From NCBI GenBank assembly GCA_024663395.1, contig JANFAH010000040.1:372001-436000 (forward strand): 64,000 bases of DNA, given 5' to 3'. Both the position numbers and the translations under genes were made by a program. Source of the DNA: Pisolithus tinctorius. Taxonomy: Eukaryota > Basidiomycota > Agaricomycetes > Boletales > Pisolithaceae. Positions 46,190-57,611 of the stretch are shown piece by piece. Within the stretch, counting starts at the first letter, position 1. Each line of letters opens with the position of its first letter. The notes below the pieces were generated by a model. The model did not search any database and was not told the origin of the DNA. It saw only the letters and a list, made by a program, of their open reading frames with translations.

Positions 46190-47550
46190 TGTCACACACC
46201 AAAGGTGTTGTGGACATGGTTACAGCTGACTCTGCCTAACTCATCAACAAGTTGTGCACAATGCCCATGCATGCAGATGAAGACTAAAGGCCTCATGCAT
46301 AGAAAGACTGCTGGATGTTAACAGTCATCCTTTGCACAAGAACAAGTCGTCAGTGCTAAAGAGAAAAGAGGAAGTGAGTTAAGCACGCATTAAAGGTTTT
46401 TAGCACCCATGTATGGCATTCCAGTTTTTGTCATATCTCCACCATTTCCAAAGATATCGACTCGGTTCTCACACTCACTTAAAGTGCTCAGCCCCACAAT
46501 TCTTCCTTCCAAATTTGGAGAGGATCCTTGCACCCTACACATTTCTACAGCACTCCATCCATCAGACACTCATTTTGCTAAGTCCATCAATCATGGCCAC
46601 CTCTTTGTCAATCATCTTGCTTGTCTCATTTTCCAGAGACAATGGCTACATATATCTGCCAGGCATTCCCACTAGCTTCCATCCTGAAGCCCCCTGGTTC
46701 ATCCTGTTGTTGTCAGCCCCATCTTGTCCCATGCAGCTTGGTCAGCATGTTCTCCTTGTCAGTATGACTTCCAGAAGGATGCTTTTTGGTCGCCTCAGGT
46801 CTGTCACTCAGTTAGAAAGGACTTATGTGGTCGTTTCAGTCTCCCCAGTTGATGAAGCATATGGATCATTCCTCCCTGCTCCCTGCACCATCTTTGTTCC
46901 AATCTTGTCCATCATTCTTCCTACATTGCGACAGCTGCAGTATAATCTACTCTCCTCCAGCCTCCCTGATTGCATTCATGATGAGTATGACATGCATCTT
47001 GCCTTCTTACTGCAAGATCCAGCAGAAGATGTCCCCTCTTCTCCTCCTCCTCCATCAGAGCCCTGTCCATGAAGCTTTTGTTAACTTCACTGAGAGGATG
47101 AAAGGGTGGGAGACACAATCACGTATGCTTCCATTGCCCCACAGACCCCCAATGCCCTAGCCCCCTTTGACACCTGACTCATGCCCTTCAATTCTGGAAT
47201 TAATACTTCCCTGTTTGGAAACACTGCCCATCTGTCATGCCATCTTTGGATCTAGAGATGTCTCCACCGAGATCTAACTTGCATCGCCACCCCCTAATGT
47301 GACATCAGTGTGCTTACTCAGTTTCTGATTCTATTTGACTCGTTCTGTGATACTTTGACTGTCCTTGACTCGTTCATTGCCAATACTTACCAATCTTCTT
47401 TGCTTGCTTACTTTTCATTTCTTGCTTACTCATCATGATTACTCAGTCCTTACTCATTACTTACCAAGTGTTTGTGCCTTGTTTGTCACAAGCTGTGCTC
47501 CCCCCACAGTATATAAACCCCCATGTACCTAGCTACACCCCAAGCAATCA
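46190..47550 (+). repeat. TG...CA repeat, copy C (3' truncated)
   Basis: Begins TGTCACACACC immediately after the Gypsy tail and runs through the TATA-like site (about 47513) to caagcaatca, where similarity to copies A and B stops. It could be a separate insertion or the 3' LTR of this Gypsy copy (TGTCA start). A 219-codon frame (46413-47072) parallels the one in copy B. Confidence 0.8.
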
Positions 47551-48885
47551 CACCACAGGAATATAAGGTTCTCTGCACCAGTATTCTGAAGTACAAATTG
47601 ATATAAACTGTGAAATTTGCATAAGAATTTGGCTGGTATGAATTATGGCTAAGTTTCATCCTAGTTCTCTTATTATCACAGTGTAAAATCTGATTCAAAG
47701 CTCAACTTTTGTCTGTGGGGTTGTGTGAACAATGCAGGAGCAATACTTCAATTTCATTTCAATTTGTGAGCTTGTCAATAGTTTAATTTCCCATAATTAT
47801 CTGCAGGTAAATAACCTTTATGAAATTATACATACCATCATGCTATCTACTAGGCAGATACCTTACCAAATGATAAACAGGGCGGCACATGCAAAAGGAC
47901 TGCAAATCAAGTGCAAATTGTATGATTGTTTCGCATGTGTGCCACAGCAATATCGAGCATAAATTGAACATTTTTCCTCACTTGGTATCTCACTTCAACC
48001 AACATTGCACTTGTAACAAATGTTGTAGTGACAGCCAAGCCACTAGGAGTACTGTAAGTGTCATCAGCTACAGCGCATCAGCTCAGCACCATTCTCAGAG
48101 GTTTTGTTTGCACATATACATAAATAGATGTCGACGATTTCTGTTAATGTAGTAGCTGTGCACTGCACAATCCTTGAGTGGCCTGCCTACGAACCTCTTG
48201 CTAATGACTGCAAACATGCGAGGGACTTCATCTCGGCAGGGTAAATTGGCATTGTAATAGCATACTGGCCATGTTGCCATCGTCAGCTGCATTGAGCTTG
48301 GAGAGGTTCTGGAAGTCAGTTCACTGACAAGGCAGTTGGTGGCATGTTGTATAAGGGAAATGTGAGCAGCGAAGAAGTACCCATAGCGATGGCGTTTACA
48401 ATTAAATTGGGTTGAGAAGGAGACGGAGACAGGGGACTTGCGAGAACGTGGATAGTTGGAAGAAGTCAATGGCTTAGAATGGGAAGATGTCCAGAGCCGG
48501 ATTTACCTTTCTTGTGCCCTGTGCATGGACTGGAGTCGGTTGAATGGGGGCTAAGGGTGCAATTCATTTTGGGCTCAAGGCTATTGCAGCAGATTCCAAC
48601 ACAGTCGCTGCCCGACGCCCTCATATATGGTGAGTGATCACTGGGGTAATCCTGCCATGGACAGTCAATCATTCAAATGACAATGGCAGAGCAGTGAAAT
48701 AGTCTACCATACTGTCGATCCCCAGTGATATCTTGCATAGGGACAGACACCACTGGCACCCTCAGTGTTCGAATGAGCACCTTACAAAAAAGGAAATTGC
48801 TGCAATAGGTTTCGTTTTACTGCGTTATTGATTAAACAACTCACCTTAGCATCTGTGGTACTGAGTATCTCATTACAGTGCAATC
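47551..48885. other. AT-rich region, no gene supported
   Basis: Short open stretches occur on both strands (for example 48095-48469 minus) but none has a recognisable domain. Probably decayed transposon or intergenic DNA. Confidence 0.35.
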
Positions 48886-49640
48886 ATGGCCAGGCAACAA
48901 CAGTACAAGATTTGTTGGTGCCATGTTCACGGTTGCTGCAGGGGCCACTCGCAAGATCCTCTGACAAATGTATCCATCTCGGGTGTTCTGTTGAAACCAT
49001 CTACTCATGCTCGCCATCAATGTGACGAAGAACTGTCGCAGCAACATTGCCAATCCATGGAAAATGAGGGTGTGGAAAATAGGATTTTATTGGCATCCCT
49101 TAAAATGCCACAGTTAGATGCTACTGTAGCGTCCAGGACCAACTTATTGACCATCCTTGACGCTGCTTCTATGGATGTTGAACGTGGTTCATCCTCCAGC
49201 AGTACATTTCATTAAATGAGCTTTGATTTATCTAAATCCAGGTGGTCTGTCCGTTGATCGTTCTATTGTCATAAATACCCTCCAAGCACCTCAGCTGGTC
49301 ACATCTAGGACTGACTCATCGACCGTCCCTGGTGTTCCCATCGACATTAATCTGTCTGTTGATCGTCCCGCTGACACAAATACCCTCTTGATGTTCACGC
49401 TCGTGCGTCATCGCGATAATGCTCCTATGGATGTTGAACATAGGTCGTCTTCCAGCAGTAGGTTTAATTAAATGAGCATTGATTTATCTAGATACAGGTG
49501 GTCCATCCATCGATTTGACCATCCTTAACACTCTTGTCGATGTCAATCTGTCTGTTGATCATCCTGCCAACACAAATACCCTCTCAAGGTCCACGCTCGC
49601 GCATTATCGCAAATTGTTCCATGTACATTGGATCAGTGCG
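48886..49640 (+). CDS. partial gene with a duplicated exon-intron unit
   Basis: Exon 1 (48886 to about 49203) starts MARQQQYKICWCHVHGCC, a Cys/His-rich start resembling the N-termini of transposon-encoded proteins in Agaricomycetes. It ends in SMDVERGSSSSS. Two further exons follow after near-identical introns (GTACATTTCATT...CCAG and GTAGGTTTAATT...ACAG). Both encode GLSVDRS/GPSIDL-type starts and a NLSVDRPADTNTL-like core. The exon-plus-intron unit is therefore tandemly duplicated at about 260 bp. The 3' end is not seen; the product is unknown. Confidence 0.4.
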
Positions 49641-49819
49641 AGCCGCCTTCTCACTCAAACATTAGTGTTCAAAAGCCAGCCAAACACCACCTGCTGTTCT
49701 CCATCAGCTGCACTGTTCCGCCTTTCTTATGCATCTGGAGGCGTTCATGTCTTATTTTGATACCATTCATGACAAATGCATTTATGGTTGAGAATTACAT
49801 AGGGATGTGCAAAAAGTGT

Positions 49820-50565
49820 CTAATCATCGATGGTGATAAGCTCACATTTGTCAAACCAACAATCAGCCCATATATCCTGCAGAAACTGAATGCTGTTGTC
49901 ATTGGTTGGTTCCTCTGGACTGCCAAAGGTGGAATTGATGCCCTCGATGAGTTCCTGGAGGGTCCGGGTTTCAGTGGGTTTGTCCGTAATGTGGGTCCTG
50001 CATACAGGACAGGTATAAAAGACATACGAGATGTATTTACACATGAATATAGTGTTGATGTCACCAACTGAGTATGGAGGATTCTTGAGGTATTCTGGAA
50101 TGGTGATGTTGCCATAATTCCTCATGGCATTAGCGATGGACTGCTGGAACCAAGACTGAAGGCAAGTATGAGAGAATGTATGTCCACATTTACCCAGCCT
50201 GCATGATCAGAGTTAGCACGACAGTAAAGCCAAAGGCAAAGACTAACACATACGTGAATGGTTGCTGCATGGTGTCATGCAAAGGGGACACTTGAGTACC
50301 ATGCTTCTGTGAATACTGAACTGCAGTCGATCAGGGTGAGTATCAGGGACCAACAGCTGTTGGCATGGATCAGACTGACCTGATTGACAACTCGCTTGAG
50401 GTGGTCAAGGTTCTCCTGAGTTTCCCCAATGCTTGCCTTTGCTTTATTGACTTCCGCTGTAAGGCGTTCAACTTCCTATTAATGCACATATTCAATGGAG
50501 CACTGCAGCATCAATGGAAACATTGTATTACCTGACAAGCTTCGGTGAGCTCATTCGAACTCTTT
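49820..50565 (-). pseudogene. RING-finger protein, 5' truncated with one frameshift
   Basis: Probable ubiquitin E3-type RING protein. Exons 50565-50532, 50475-50380, 50320-50254 and 50198-49820 with 55-60 nt introns. A coiled-coil helix (EVERLTAEVNKAKASIG, ENLDHLKRVV) precedes the RING: KCPLC, then GKCGHTFSHTCLQSWFQQ, then YTCPVCRTHIT. One base seems missing in exon 3, just after KCPLC (TTTGCATGAC), which puts the zinc ligands on either side in different frames. Upstream exons are absent. Confidence 0.65.
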
Positions 50566-50997
50566 CTGCAACATTTACGTGTCAGAGACGGTGGGGTTAG
50601 GAGGAAGGCTTGGCGAAGGCTGGCTGGGGGGGCAGTCCTGGGACGCAATGAGTATGGAGAAGTGTGCAAGTTGTGGGTAGGTGACGGGCAGGTGGCAGGC
50701 ATAGCTGGGCAGATGTAGACAGAACAAAGAAATGGGAAATTGAATGGGTACTGCCTCAGGGTGAGGCCTCTAGCCAGATATTTATCATCCAGACTGATTG
50801 GCAGGTTCTTTGTGAGCACGATTTCTATGTGAACAGGAAGTATATAGACATACTTTACGAAGTCACACATTGACAGGTTACTTGAAGTGTTCAAAGGCAG
50901 GCCTTTGAACACTATGATGCAAGGAGATAGCCAACTATTCGTTCCTTCGAGTGTTCAAAGGCAATAGAGTGCTTACACTCCAAACAGCTCCGAACCT
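50566..50997. other. spacer left of the copia insertion
   Basis: Contains tgttcaaagg-cagg-cctttgaaca (about 50886-50909), a 10-bp inverted repeat, and a second gtgttcaaaggca about 65 bases on. No gene. Confidence 0.4.
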
Positions 50998-51265
50998 TGT
51001 TGGAACATGTGTCCCCTGTGTTTATTTGCTTACAGCGTACAAGCTTACATAATAATTCTTCGCACTTAGGCAATTAGTTTTTCCTCGTGCACCTCAGTCT
51101 TCTTACCACAGAAGCCTGAGGTATGTTTACTATATTAACCCTACAGCTACCTTACTGATGTGCTACTATAGACCTTCTTTACAGGTTAGCTTGTTAATAT
51201 TAAGTCTTCTTACCACAGAAGCCTGAGACCTTCTTTACAGTCTTAATTTCGACCTCCTCTTAAGA
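50998..51265 (+). repeat. copia 5' LTR
   Basis: 268 bp starting TGTTGGAACATG and ending CTCTTAAGA; the end is set by the target duplication and the primer site. Inside, tcttcttaccacagaagcc and gaccttctttacag each occur twice. Confidence 0.92.
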
Positions 51266-51287
51266 GGTTATGAGCCCCGCGCAGCTC
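51266..51287 (+). promoter_or_regulatory. primer-binding site, initiator tRNA-Met half-molecule
   Basis: ggttatgagccccgcgcagc directly abuts the LTR. Its complement, ending GGGCTCATAACC, matches the D-arm to anticodon-loop part of initiator tRNA-Met, as in Drosophila copia and other Ty1/copia elements that prime from a cleaved tRNA. Confidence 0.75.
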
Positions 51288-51335
51288 TAATCTTACAGTA
51301 TCAACGAACTCGAAAGTGGTACCACCAAATAACCT

Positions 51336-54300
51336 ATGGACATGTCATCTGGAGTGTCAGCGTCAACATCCCGGCAACTGGGCCCATCGACAAGCACAAA
51401 CACAACAGTTTCTGCATCTACGAGTGCTAGGGTCACCCAAGGCTCAAGCCGGCTCTATGATATAACGCCCCTCGCAGACGATGGAGCAAATTATCAAATG
51501 TGGAAGTTTCAAATGCAGAAAGTCCTAGGTATACGAGGCCTCTGGAACGTAGTTGCTGGCACGGAGAAGAAAGCTCCGGATGCGAACACGAACCCAGACC
51601 AGTATGAGGAATGGTTAATGAAAGACAAAGAAGCATGTGCACAGATTACCTTAACGCTCAAGGACGAGCCTCTTAGCGGTGTTCTGTATGCTAGTACTGC
51701 AGCGGAGACCTGGACCAAGCTCAGTGAACGGTATGAAGGAAAGGGAAAGCAATCCATAGCCTACCTTATAGGAGAACTGTTTCGTGGCACACTCGCCGAC
51801 GACCAGCCTATGGAAACACAGCTAAATGCCATGCGGCAAAAAGCCCACATCCTCTCGTCACTCGGTCAACCCCTCGATGACTCGCTGGTAGCGATCGCGA
51901 TGGTGATATCTCTCCCGCAGTCGTACTCCACACTCCGGACAATCCTTATGTCCTCGAATGACAAGCTCACCATCGAGACAGTCATATCCCAAGTCCTGGT
52001 AGAAGAAAGAACACGACAAACTTCGACAGCACATTCTGCTCTCGCTGCTAAGACTAACCCGGGTAAAAAGTCAAAGGCAACAGACAGGAAGAAAAAGAAG
52101 AAGAAGTGTCTCTATGCCCCCTGTGGCAAAACCGGACATACAGAGGATGAATGCTACAAAAAGAAGGCAGACGAAGCGGCCAAAGCTGCAACCCAGGGAT
52201 CTGCACAAGGGAGCAAGGATAAATCCAAGGAAAAAACGGAGTTAACAGCCAAGGTCGCAACTGTTGCAGAAGAGGATAGCGGACCTCTTCACCTATTCAT
52301 GGCACGCACTCGCCCTCAGACCAGTGCATCAGAGTGGGTAGTCGACTCTGGTGCCTCAGCACACATGTGCTGCCAACGCTCATGGTTTGCAACATTCAGC
52401 AAACTGTCACCCTCGCAACCAGTGATTGTCGGTGATGGCAGAACCATACAAGCTATTGGGAAAGGGAGAATCGAAGTCTCCATGCATCTCGAGGATGGCC
52501 GCACAAGTGGAACAATCCTCCGAGACGTCTACTATGTCCCAGACCTGGACACAAACCTTGTGTCAGTGCCTGCACTAGCCTTGAAGGGACTTCTAGTCAC
52601 CTTTGGAGAGCAGGAGTGTAGGGTGCACATCGACGGCAAGGTTGTAGCTCTGGCTACTAAACGAAAGTCCCTCTACATACTCGAAGCAAGCGTCGTATCT
52701 GGCAGTCATTCTGCATACATTGTCAGTACACCTGATGCGCTAAATCCAAATGAACCTTTCACTGCTCTCACCTCACGCACAACGACATCTAAGGCTACAC
52801 TAACCACCTGGCATCGTCGACTCGGACATGCGAACATCAGAAATGTCCTAAGACTATCTGAGAGTGGCATGGTGTCTGGGATGGAACTGACAGGACCGAA
52901 GGAGCACAACATGACTTCGTGCAAGGCCTGCCATGATGGCAAACAACATCGGGAACCTATTCCGTCGAAGTCAGCTGTGGAAAGCCCGAGTGTACTGCAC
53001 AGAACTTACACAGATGTGTGCAGGCCTATGGAGACTGCAGGACGATCTGGCCACCGGTACTTCGTAACGTTCATTGACGGACACTCGCACCACCTGGTGG
53101 TTAAGTTAATCAAGTCGAAGGACGAAGTCTTTGGACTAACCAAGGAGTACTTTGCTAGAGCTGAAGCGGAAACTGGACATTGCCCTAACTATCTTCGAAG
53201 CGATGGTGGTGGAGAATACAGCTCGAACGCATTTGAAGCCTATCTGAAGTCAAAAGGCATACATCATGAGAAGACGAATGCCTACACACCACAGGAAAAT
53301 GGTGTAGCGGAACGGATGAACCGAACACTTGTTGAGTCTGCACGAGCTATGCTCAGCGACGCCAGTCTGCCCAACAAATATTGGGGGGACGCCATACTGC
53401 ATGCAGCGCACATAATAAATAGACTACCGACTAAAGCGCTCAAGCAAAGCATAACCCCCTATGAGGCGTACACTGGGAACAAGCCATCAATCGCCCATCT
53501 TCGAATTTTTGGATGCACGGCACATGCCCACGTTCCGGAGGAGAAGCGTCAAAAGCTGGATGTTAAGTCCCTTGAGTGCGCACTCTTGGGATACTCGGAG
53601 AATAAAAAGGCGTACCTGTGCGTACATCGGTCCACCGGGCGAATTGTCGAAACACGCGATGCTGTCTTCGATGAAGGGGACAGCGCGGATGTGTCTCGAG
53701 TCCAGATAGACATGGTAACTAGGGAAACAAGGCGTGTAACGCCTACAGCTCATGCACAAGGGATGCAAAGGGTGATTGACTTACCAGAGAACAAGACGAC
53801 CCCAGATGAACCTGGAAACGAGTCAGATGGAGGAAATATTGAAGGACACACCTGGGACAGTCAAAACAACAAGACGGCGATCGACGATGGCTCGCAGATC
53901 GCTGACGATCACAGCTGCTCAACGCTCGAGCCTAAAACTCACACTAAAACAGAGAAAACCGTTAGTGGGTCAAACCATGAGCAGAATGATGAGGTACAGA
54001 CCTCAGAACGTCGACGCCAAGTGCCATCAGTGGCCATTCATCGCTCTGGAGCGACGCCTGGGCCCCCCGGTCCCTATCCAATCCCTATCCCTCCTCTGGG
54101 GCTTCGAAGGTCATCCCGAGCCAAAAAAGCGCCTATTCGAGACGACGATCAACGCTATTTCATCAATGCATATCAAAAACATAGCTTACCGTCTGTGGAG
54201 GATGTAGTGGCAGAGGGTGAGGGTGCTGAGACAGAGGCGAGCGCGCGAGAAGGTGTGGCAACGGTGAGGCAGAGTGGTGATGACCCAGAAAGGGAAGAAG

Positions 54301-55871
54301 TTACCGCATACCAAACAAACACAATCTGCGACGACGAACCTACGACGTTCACAGAGGCGATGCGTCGTGCTGATGCTGACCGCTGGTATGCAGCGATGGC
54401 TGATGAATTAGCAACATTTCGTGCTATAGGATTGTACGAGGAGGTACCACGCCCACCTGACAGAAAGATTATAGATTCGAAATGGGTCTACAAGATAAAG
54501 CGAGGCCCTACAGGCGACGTTGATAAGTACAAAGCCCGACTCGTCGCAAAGGGATTCACGCAGGTCCATGGAATTGATTATATGGAGACGTTCGCGCCCG
54601 TAGCTAAGTTCTCTACCATCAGAACCCTACTCGCCCTCGCTGCCAAATTTGATCTGGAGATCCACCAGATGGATGTAAAGTCCGCCTTTCTAAATGGCAA
54701 ACTCGAGGAGGAAGTATACCTCCACCCTCCTCCTGGCTTCCGAGACTCAAGCGACGTCGTTTGGCGTCTCTATCGCGCACTCTATGGACTGAAACAGGCT
54801 CCTAAAGCCTGGTACAATCGACTACGAGAAGTTTTTGAATCTCTCGGGTTCACACGCAGTGACGCTGATCACAGTCTTTTCTACAAAGACGAAAATGGGA
54901 TTTTAATTATAGTTGCTGTCTACGTCGACGACAAACTAATCCTCTCAAAGAGCCGCGAGGCCATTGACCACCTCAAAGTCCAGCTATCAGCTGAGTACGA
55001 CCTCTCTGACTTAGGCGAGGCTCGGTGGATCCTTGGTATGGAGATTATACGAGATCGCAACAAGGGAACCATAGAATTGTCTCAGCGTCGCTATATAGGG
55101 CTCATTCTCGAGCGTATGGGCATGCAGGATGGCCGTACAGTGTCCACGCCCATCGAGCAGAACTTAAAATTAGAGAAACTCGATGCCCCTGCCTATGACC
55201 TGCATGCATACCAAAGCGCTCTTGGAGCGTTGATGTACGCTATGCTAGCTACCCGACCAGATCTCGCATTTGCTGTGGGCATGCTTAGCAGGCATGCGGC
55301 TACCCCTGGCGACCAACACTGGACTGCACTCAAACGAGTTTACAGATATCTTCGAAAAACTGTTGATGCGCGTTTACAGTACACGAGAGACTCTGCAAGT
55401 TCTCTTGTAGGCTATGCTGATGCTGACTGGGCTGCAGATGTAAATGACCGCCGTTCTGTAACTGGCTACGTCTTTACTCTGTGCGGTGGAGCAGTTAGCT
55501 GGTCATCCAAGAAACAGACCTCCGTTGCTTTGTCTAGCACGGAAGCCGAGTACATGGCAGTCTCGGCAGCTGCGAAAGAAATACTTTGGCTACGAACGCT
55601 ACTACGTGAACTAGATATGGATACGACCGCACAGCCCACTTCCCTCCTAGTCGACAACCAGTCTGCAATAGCCCTGACAAGCAATGCAATGTTCCACGAC
55701 CGCACGAAGCATATAGCTATTCGTCATCATTTTATTCGCGAGAAGGTTGAAGATGGAGAAGTGGATGTCAAGTACATTTCTACGAACGAACAGATCGCCG
55801 ATGTTCTCACCAAGGGACTGTCACGCGAGAAGCATGAACGCTTTTCTCTTGGTATGGGAATTATTTTCTAA
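51336..55871 (+). CDS. copia Gag-Pol polyprotein
   Basis: One frame of 1511 residues in the copia order. Gag comes first (residues about 40-250), then a zinc knuckle at about 258-272 (C-x4-C-x4-H-x4-C, wider than the usual first gap). Protease has WVVDSGASAHM with Asp337.  The HHCC motif (WHRRLGH about 492, CKAC at 529-532) leads into integrase with Asp560, Asp623 and Glu659, an exact D-x35-E spacing. Reverse transcriptase has YVDD at 1196-1199. RNase H has ADADWAAD, SSTEAEYMA and TKHIAIRHHF. A basic, Ser-rich region joins integrase to reverse transcriptase. The first integrase Asp lies in TDVCRPMET, where Arg replaces the usual Gly. No stop or frameshift. Confidence 0.96.
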   Translation: MDMSSGVSASTSRQLGPSTSTNTTVSASTSARVTQGSSRLYDITPLADDGANYQMWKFQMQKVLGIRGLWNVVAGTEKKAPDANTNPDQYEEWLMKDKEACAQITLTLKDEPLSGVLYASTAAETWTKLSERYEGKGKQSIAYLIGELFRGTLADDQPMETQLNAMRQKAHILSSLGQPLDDSLVAIAMVISLPQSYSTLRTILMSSNDKLTIETVISQVLVEERTRQTSTAHSALAAKTNPGKKSKATDRKKKKKKCLYAPCGKTGHTEDECYKKKADEAAKAATQGSAQGSKDKSKEKTELTAKVATVAEEDSGPLHLFMARTRPQTSASEWVVDSGASAHMCCQRSWFATFSKLSPSQPVIVGDGRTIQAIGKGRIEVSMHLEDGRTSGTILRDVYYVPDLDTNLVSVPALALKGLLVTFGEQECRVHIDGKVVALATKRKSLYILEASVVSGSHSAYIVSTPDALNPNEPFTALTSRTTTSKATLTTWHRRLGHANIRNVLRLSESGMVSGMELTGPKEHNMTSCKACHDGKQHREPIPSKSAVESPSVLHRTYTDVCRPMETAGRSGHRYFVTFIDGHSHHLVVKLIKSKDEVFGLTKEYFARAEAETGHCPNYLRSDGGGEYSSNAFEAYLKSKGIHHEKTNAYTPQENGVAERMNRTLVESARAMLSDASLPNKYWGDAILHAAHIINRLPTKALKQSITPYEAYTGNKPSIAHLRIFGCTAHAHVPEEKRQKLDVKSLECALLGYSENKKAYLCVHRSTGRIVETRDAVFDEGDSADVSRVQIDMVTRETRRVTPTAHAQGMQRVIDLPENKTTPDEPGNESDGGNIEGHTWDSQNNKTAIDDGSQIADDHSCSTLEPKTHTKTEKTVSGSNHEQNDEVQTSERRRQVPSVAIHRSGATPGPPGPYPIPIPPLGLRRSSRAKKAPIRDDDQRYFINAYQKHSLPSVEDVVAEGEGAETEASAREGVATVRQSGDDPEREEVTAYQTNTICDDEPTTFTEAMRRADADRWYAAMADELATFRAIGLYEEVPRPPDRKIIDSKWVYKIKRGPTGDVDKYKARLVAKGFTQVHGIDYMETFAPVAKFSTIRTLLALAAKFDLEIHQMDVKSAFLNGKLEEEVYLHPPPGFRDSSDVVWRLYRALYGLKQAPKAWYNRLREVFESLGFTRSDADHSLFYKDENGILIIVAVYVDDKLILSKSREAIDHLKVQLSAEYDLSDLGEARWILGMEIIRDRNKGTIELSQRRYIGLILERMGMQDGRTVSTPIEQNLKLEKLDAPAYDLHAYQSALGALMYAMLATRPDLAFAVGMLSRHAATPGDQHWTALKRVYRYLRKTVDARLQYTRDSASSLVGYADADWAADVNDRRSVTGYVFTLCGGAVSWSSKKQTSVALSSTEAEYMAVSAAAKEILWLRTLLRELDMDTTAQPTSLLVDNQSAIALTSNAMFHDRTKHIAIRHHFIREKVEDGEVDVKYISTNEQIADVLTKGLSREKHERFSLGMGIIF

Positions 55872-55882
55872 AGACTTGCTAC

Positions 55883-55894
55883 ACTGAGGGGGTG
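55883..55894 (+). promoter_or_regulatory. copia polypurine-like tract
   Basis: ctgagggggtg just before the 3' LTR, the expected place for plus-strand priming. Confidence 0.6.
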
Positions 55895-56162
55895 TGTTGG
55901 AACATGTGTCCCCTGTGTTTATTTGCTTACAGCGTACAAGCTTACATAATAATTCTTCGCACTTAGGCAATTAGTTTTTCCTCGTGCACCTCAGTCTTCT
56001 TACCACAGAAGCCTGAGGTATGTTTACTATATTAACCCTACAGCTACCTTACTGATGTGCTACTATAGACCTTCTTTACAGGTTAGCTTGTTAATATTAA
56101 GTCTTCTTACCACAGAAGCCTGAGACCTTCTTTACAGTCTTAATTTCGACCTCCTCTTAAGA
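55895..56162 (+). repeat. copia 3' LTR
   Basis: 268 bp, no difference from the 5' LTR seen on reading both. Followed by the second aacct. Confidence 0.92.
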
Positions 56163-56167
56163 AACCT

Positions 56168-57611
56168 TTGAGTCTCTGAGGCATGACACAAGCTAAACGT
56201 TCACGCTCAACACACACGAGGTATCATTTGATCTATTCTGATGTCTGCTTTGTTAGAGATAGCCGACTGAAAGAGACTGGAGGTGCTCGGATAATGGCAC
56301 CTCCACTCATTATTTAATGGTCACCGGTCATGTCTTATGATCAGTCGCAGGTACTGTCATTCTTGATGCAATTCACATTCCCCATGGCTACTCCTTTCCC
56401 ATTCAGCAACCCACTTGATCTGTCGGTCGGAATTCTTCCCTGTCTTGTACCCAAACTGAATTTTGCTTTACCCAGTGCCCCCATCCTCTTTGTGACCAGT
56501 TATGCTGGCATTTCCACAGGCATCGCTCATGGCGGAGTATGCTGTGCATCACTCATGCTTGTTGCATCGGAAACTCCTGGACAACGTGAGTCATTCCCAT
56601 TATGCTGTGTTCCACATTCCGTTACTCAAACATTCGAATGTTCAGCCTGGTTCCTTTTGAAGACTGATGGCCTTATATTCGTCTAATGTTTGGTCGAGGA
56701 AAGTACCCTTCTTACACCCTCACATGATTTCATGAGTCCCCCATCAATCATCATTAGATTTTGGAATGACCTTTTTATCAATGTGATCCCAGGAGCACAT
56801 GATTATACTCATCAATGGATTTCTCTACTGTGTCCATTTTAGTGACCCTGCGGCTTACTGGGCATTCCACTACCACTCTCTCCATGGTGGGGATGATCAA
56901 CAGCATCAACGTGCAAGCCTCTTCACCCACGATGTGCTAGTCCAATCCTGGGAGCAGTTCTCTGTCCCTCCGTTCCGCCGGTTTTATACTGAAAACTAAC
57001 TGTTCTATGTAGTGCTCGAATAATTTTCTAATACCATTAGGCACTACTTTTTTTCTCTTTAGTGACTCCGAGTTTTTGGTGCACTTACTGATAACCTATG
57101 TACCTTTGTATACCCCAGAGTGCCATTAGACACTAGTAGATTGCTTATGTCAGCCCTTTTCTGCTTGAGTTGTCTTTGATTTGGTGCATGAGCCGTGACT
57201 TTGATTTGGTGCCCTGCCCTTGTTTCCTCATGAGTTGTCATTCTGGTTTTGCCTGCATTCCAGTCCTTCAGTGCAAGATTTAGATGGGATTTCTTTGGTC
57301 TGATCTGTTATCTGACACACAAGCATGCTAAGTATGATGACAGCCCCCCCAACTTTGCAATTGTAAGAAGCGATACTGGATCCCCCCACCTGCCATACAA
57401 TCATATGAGGCAACCTGCCATCCATCCAATCGTCTTTGTTACTGTCAAGTGAGATCTGTGAGACATACTCTGCATGCCAGCATCCATCTTCTGCTAATTT
57501 TGACGATTCTTTGTTAAAGGTCTCCTTTGTCTCTGAAGAGCCACTCCCTGTGACTACATATATTACACAGGTATGATTACAGATTATTCTCTGTCCTGTT
57601 TTCTCTGGCTA
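56168..57611. other. region without a supported gene
   Basis: Two plus-strand open stretches (56330-56686 and 56799-56999) have no recognisable domain. Possibly decayed transposon sequence. Confidence 0.3.

Larger units (their letters stand above)
50998..56162 (+). mobile_element. full-length Ty1/copia retrotransposon
   Basis: 5165 bp with two 268-bp LTRs that look identical, a 5-bp target duplication aacct (50993-50997 and 56163-56167), a half-tRNA primer site, an intact 1511-codon Gag-Pol and a G-rich tract before the 3' LTR. Everything needed for retrotransposition appears present, so it is recent and possibly active. Confidence 0.95.

Noticed and set aside
46190..47550. Copies B and C as the two LTRs of one element
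   Set aside because: They are in opposite orientation, and B carries its own target duplication within the Gypsy integrase codons.
49628..50071. 147-codon plus-strand frame overlapping the RING gene
   Set aside because: It is antisense to the legible RING exon and has no domain of its own.
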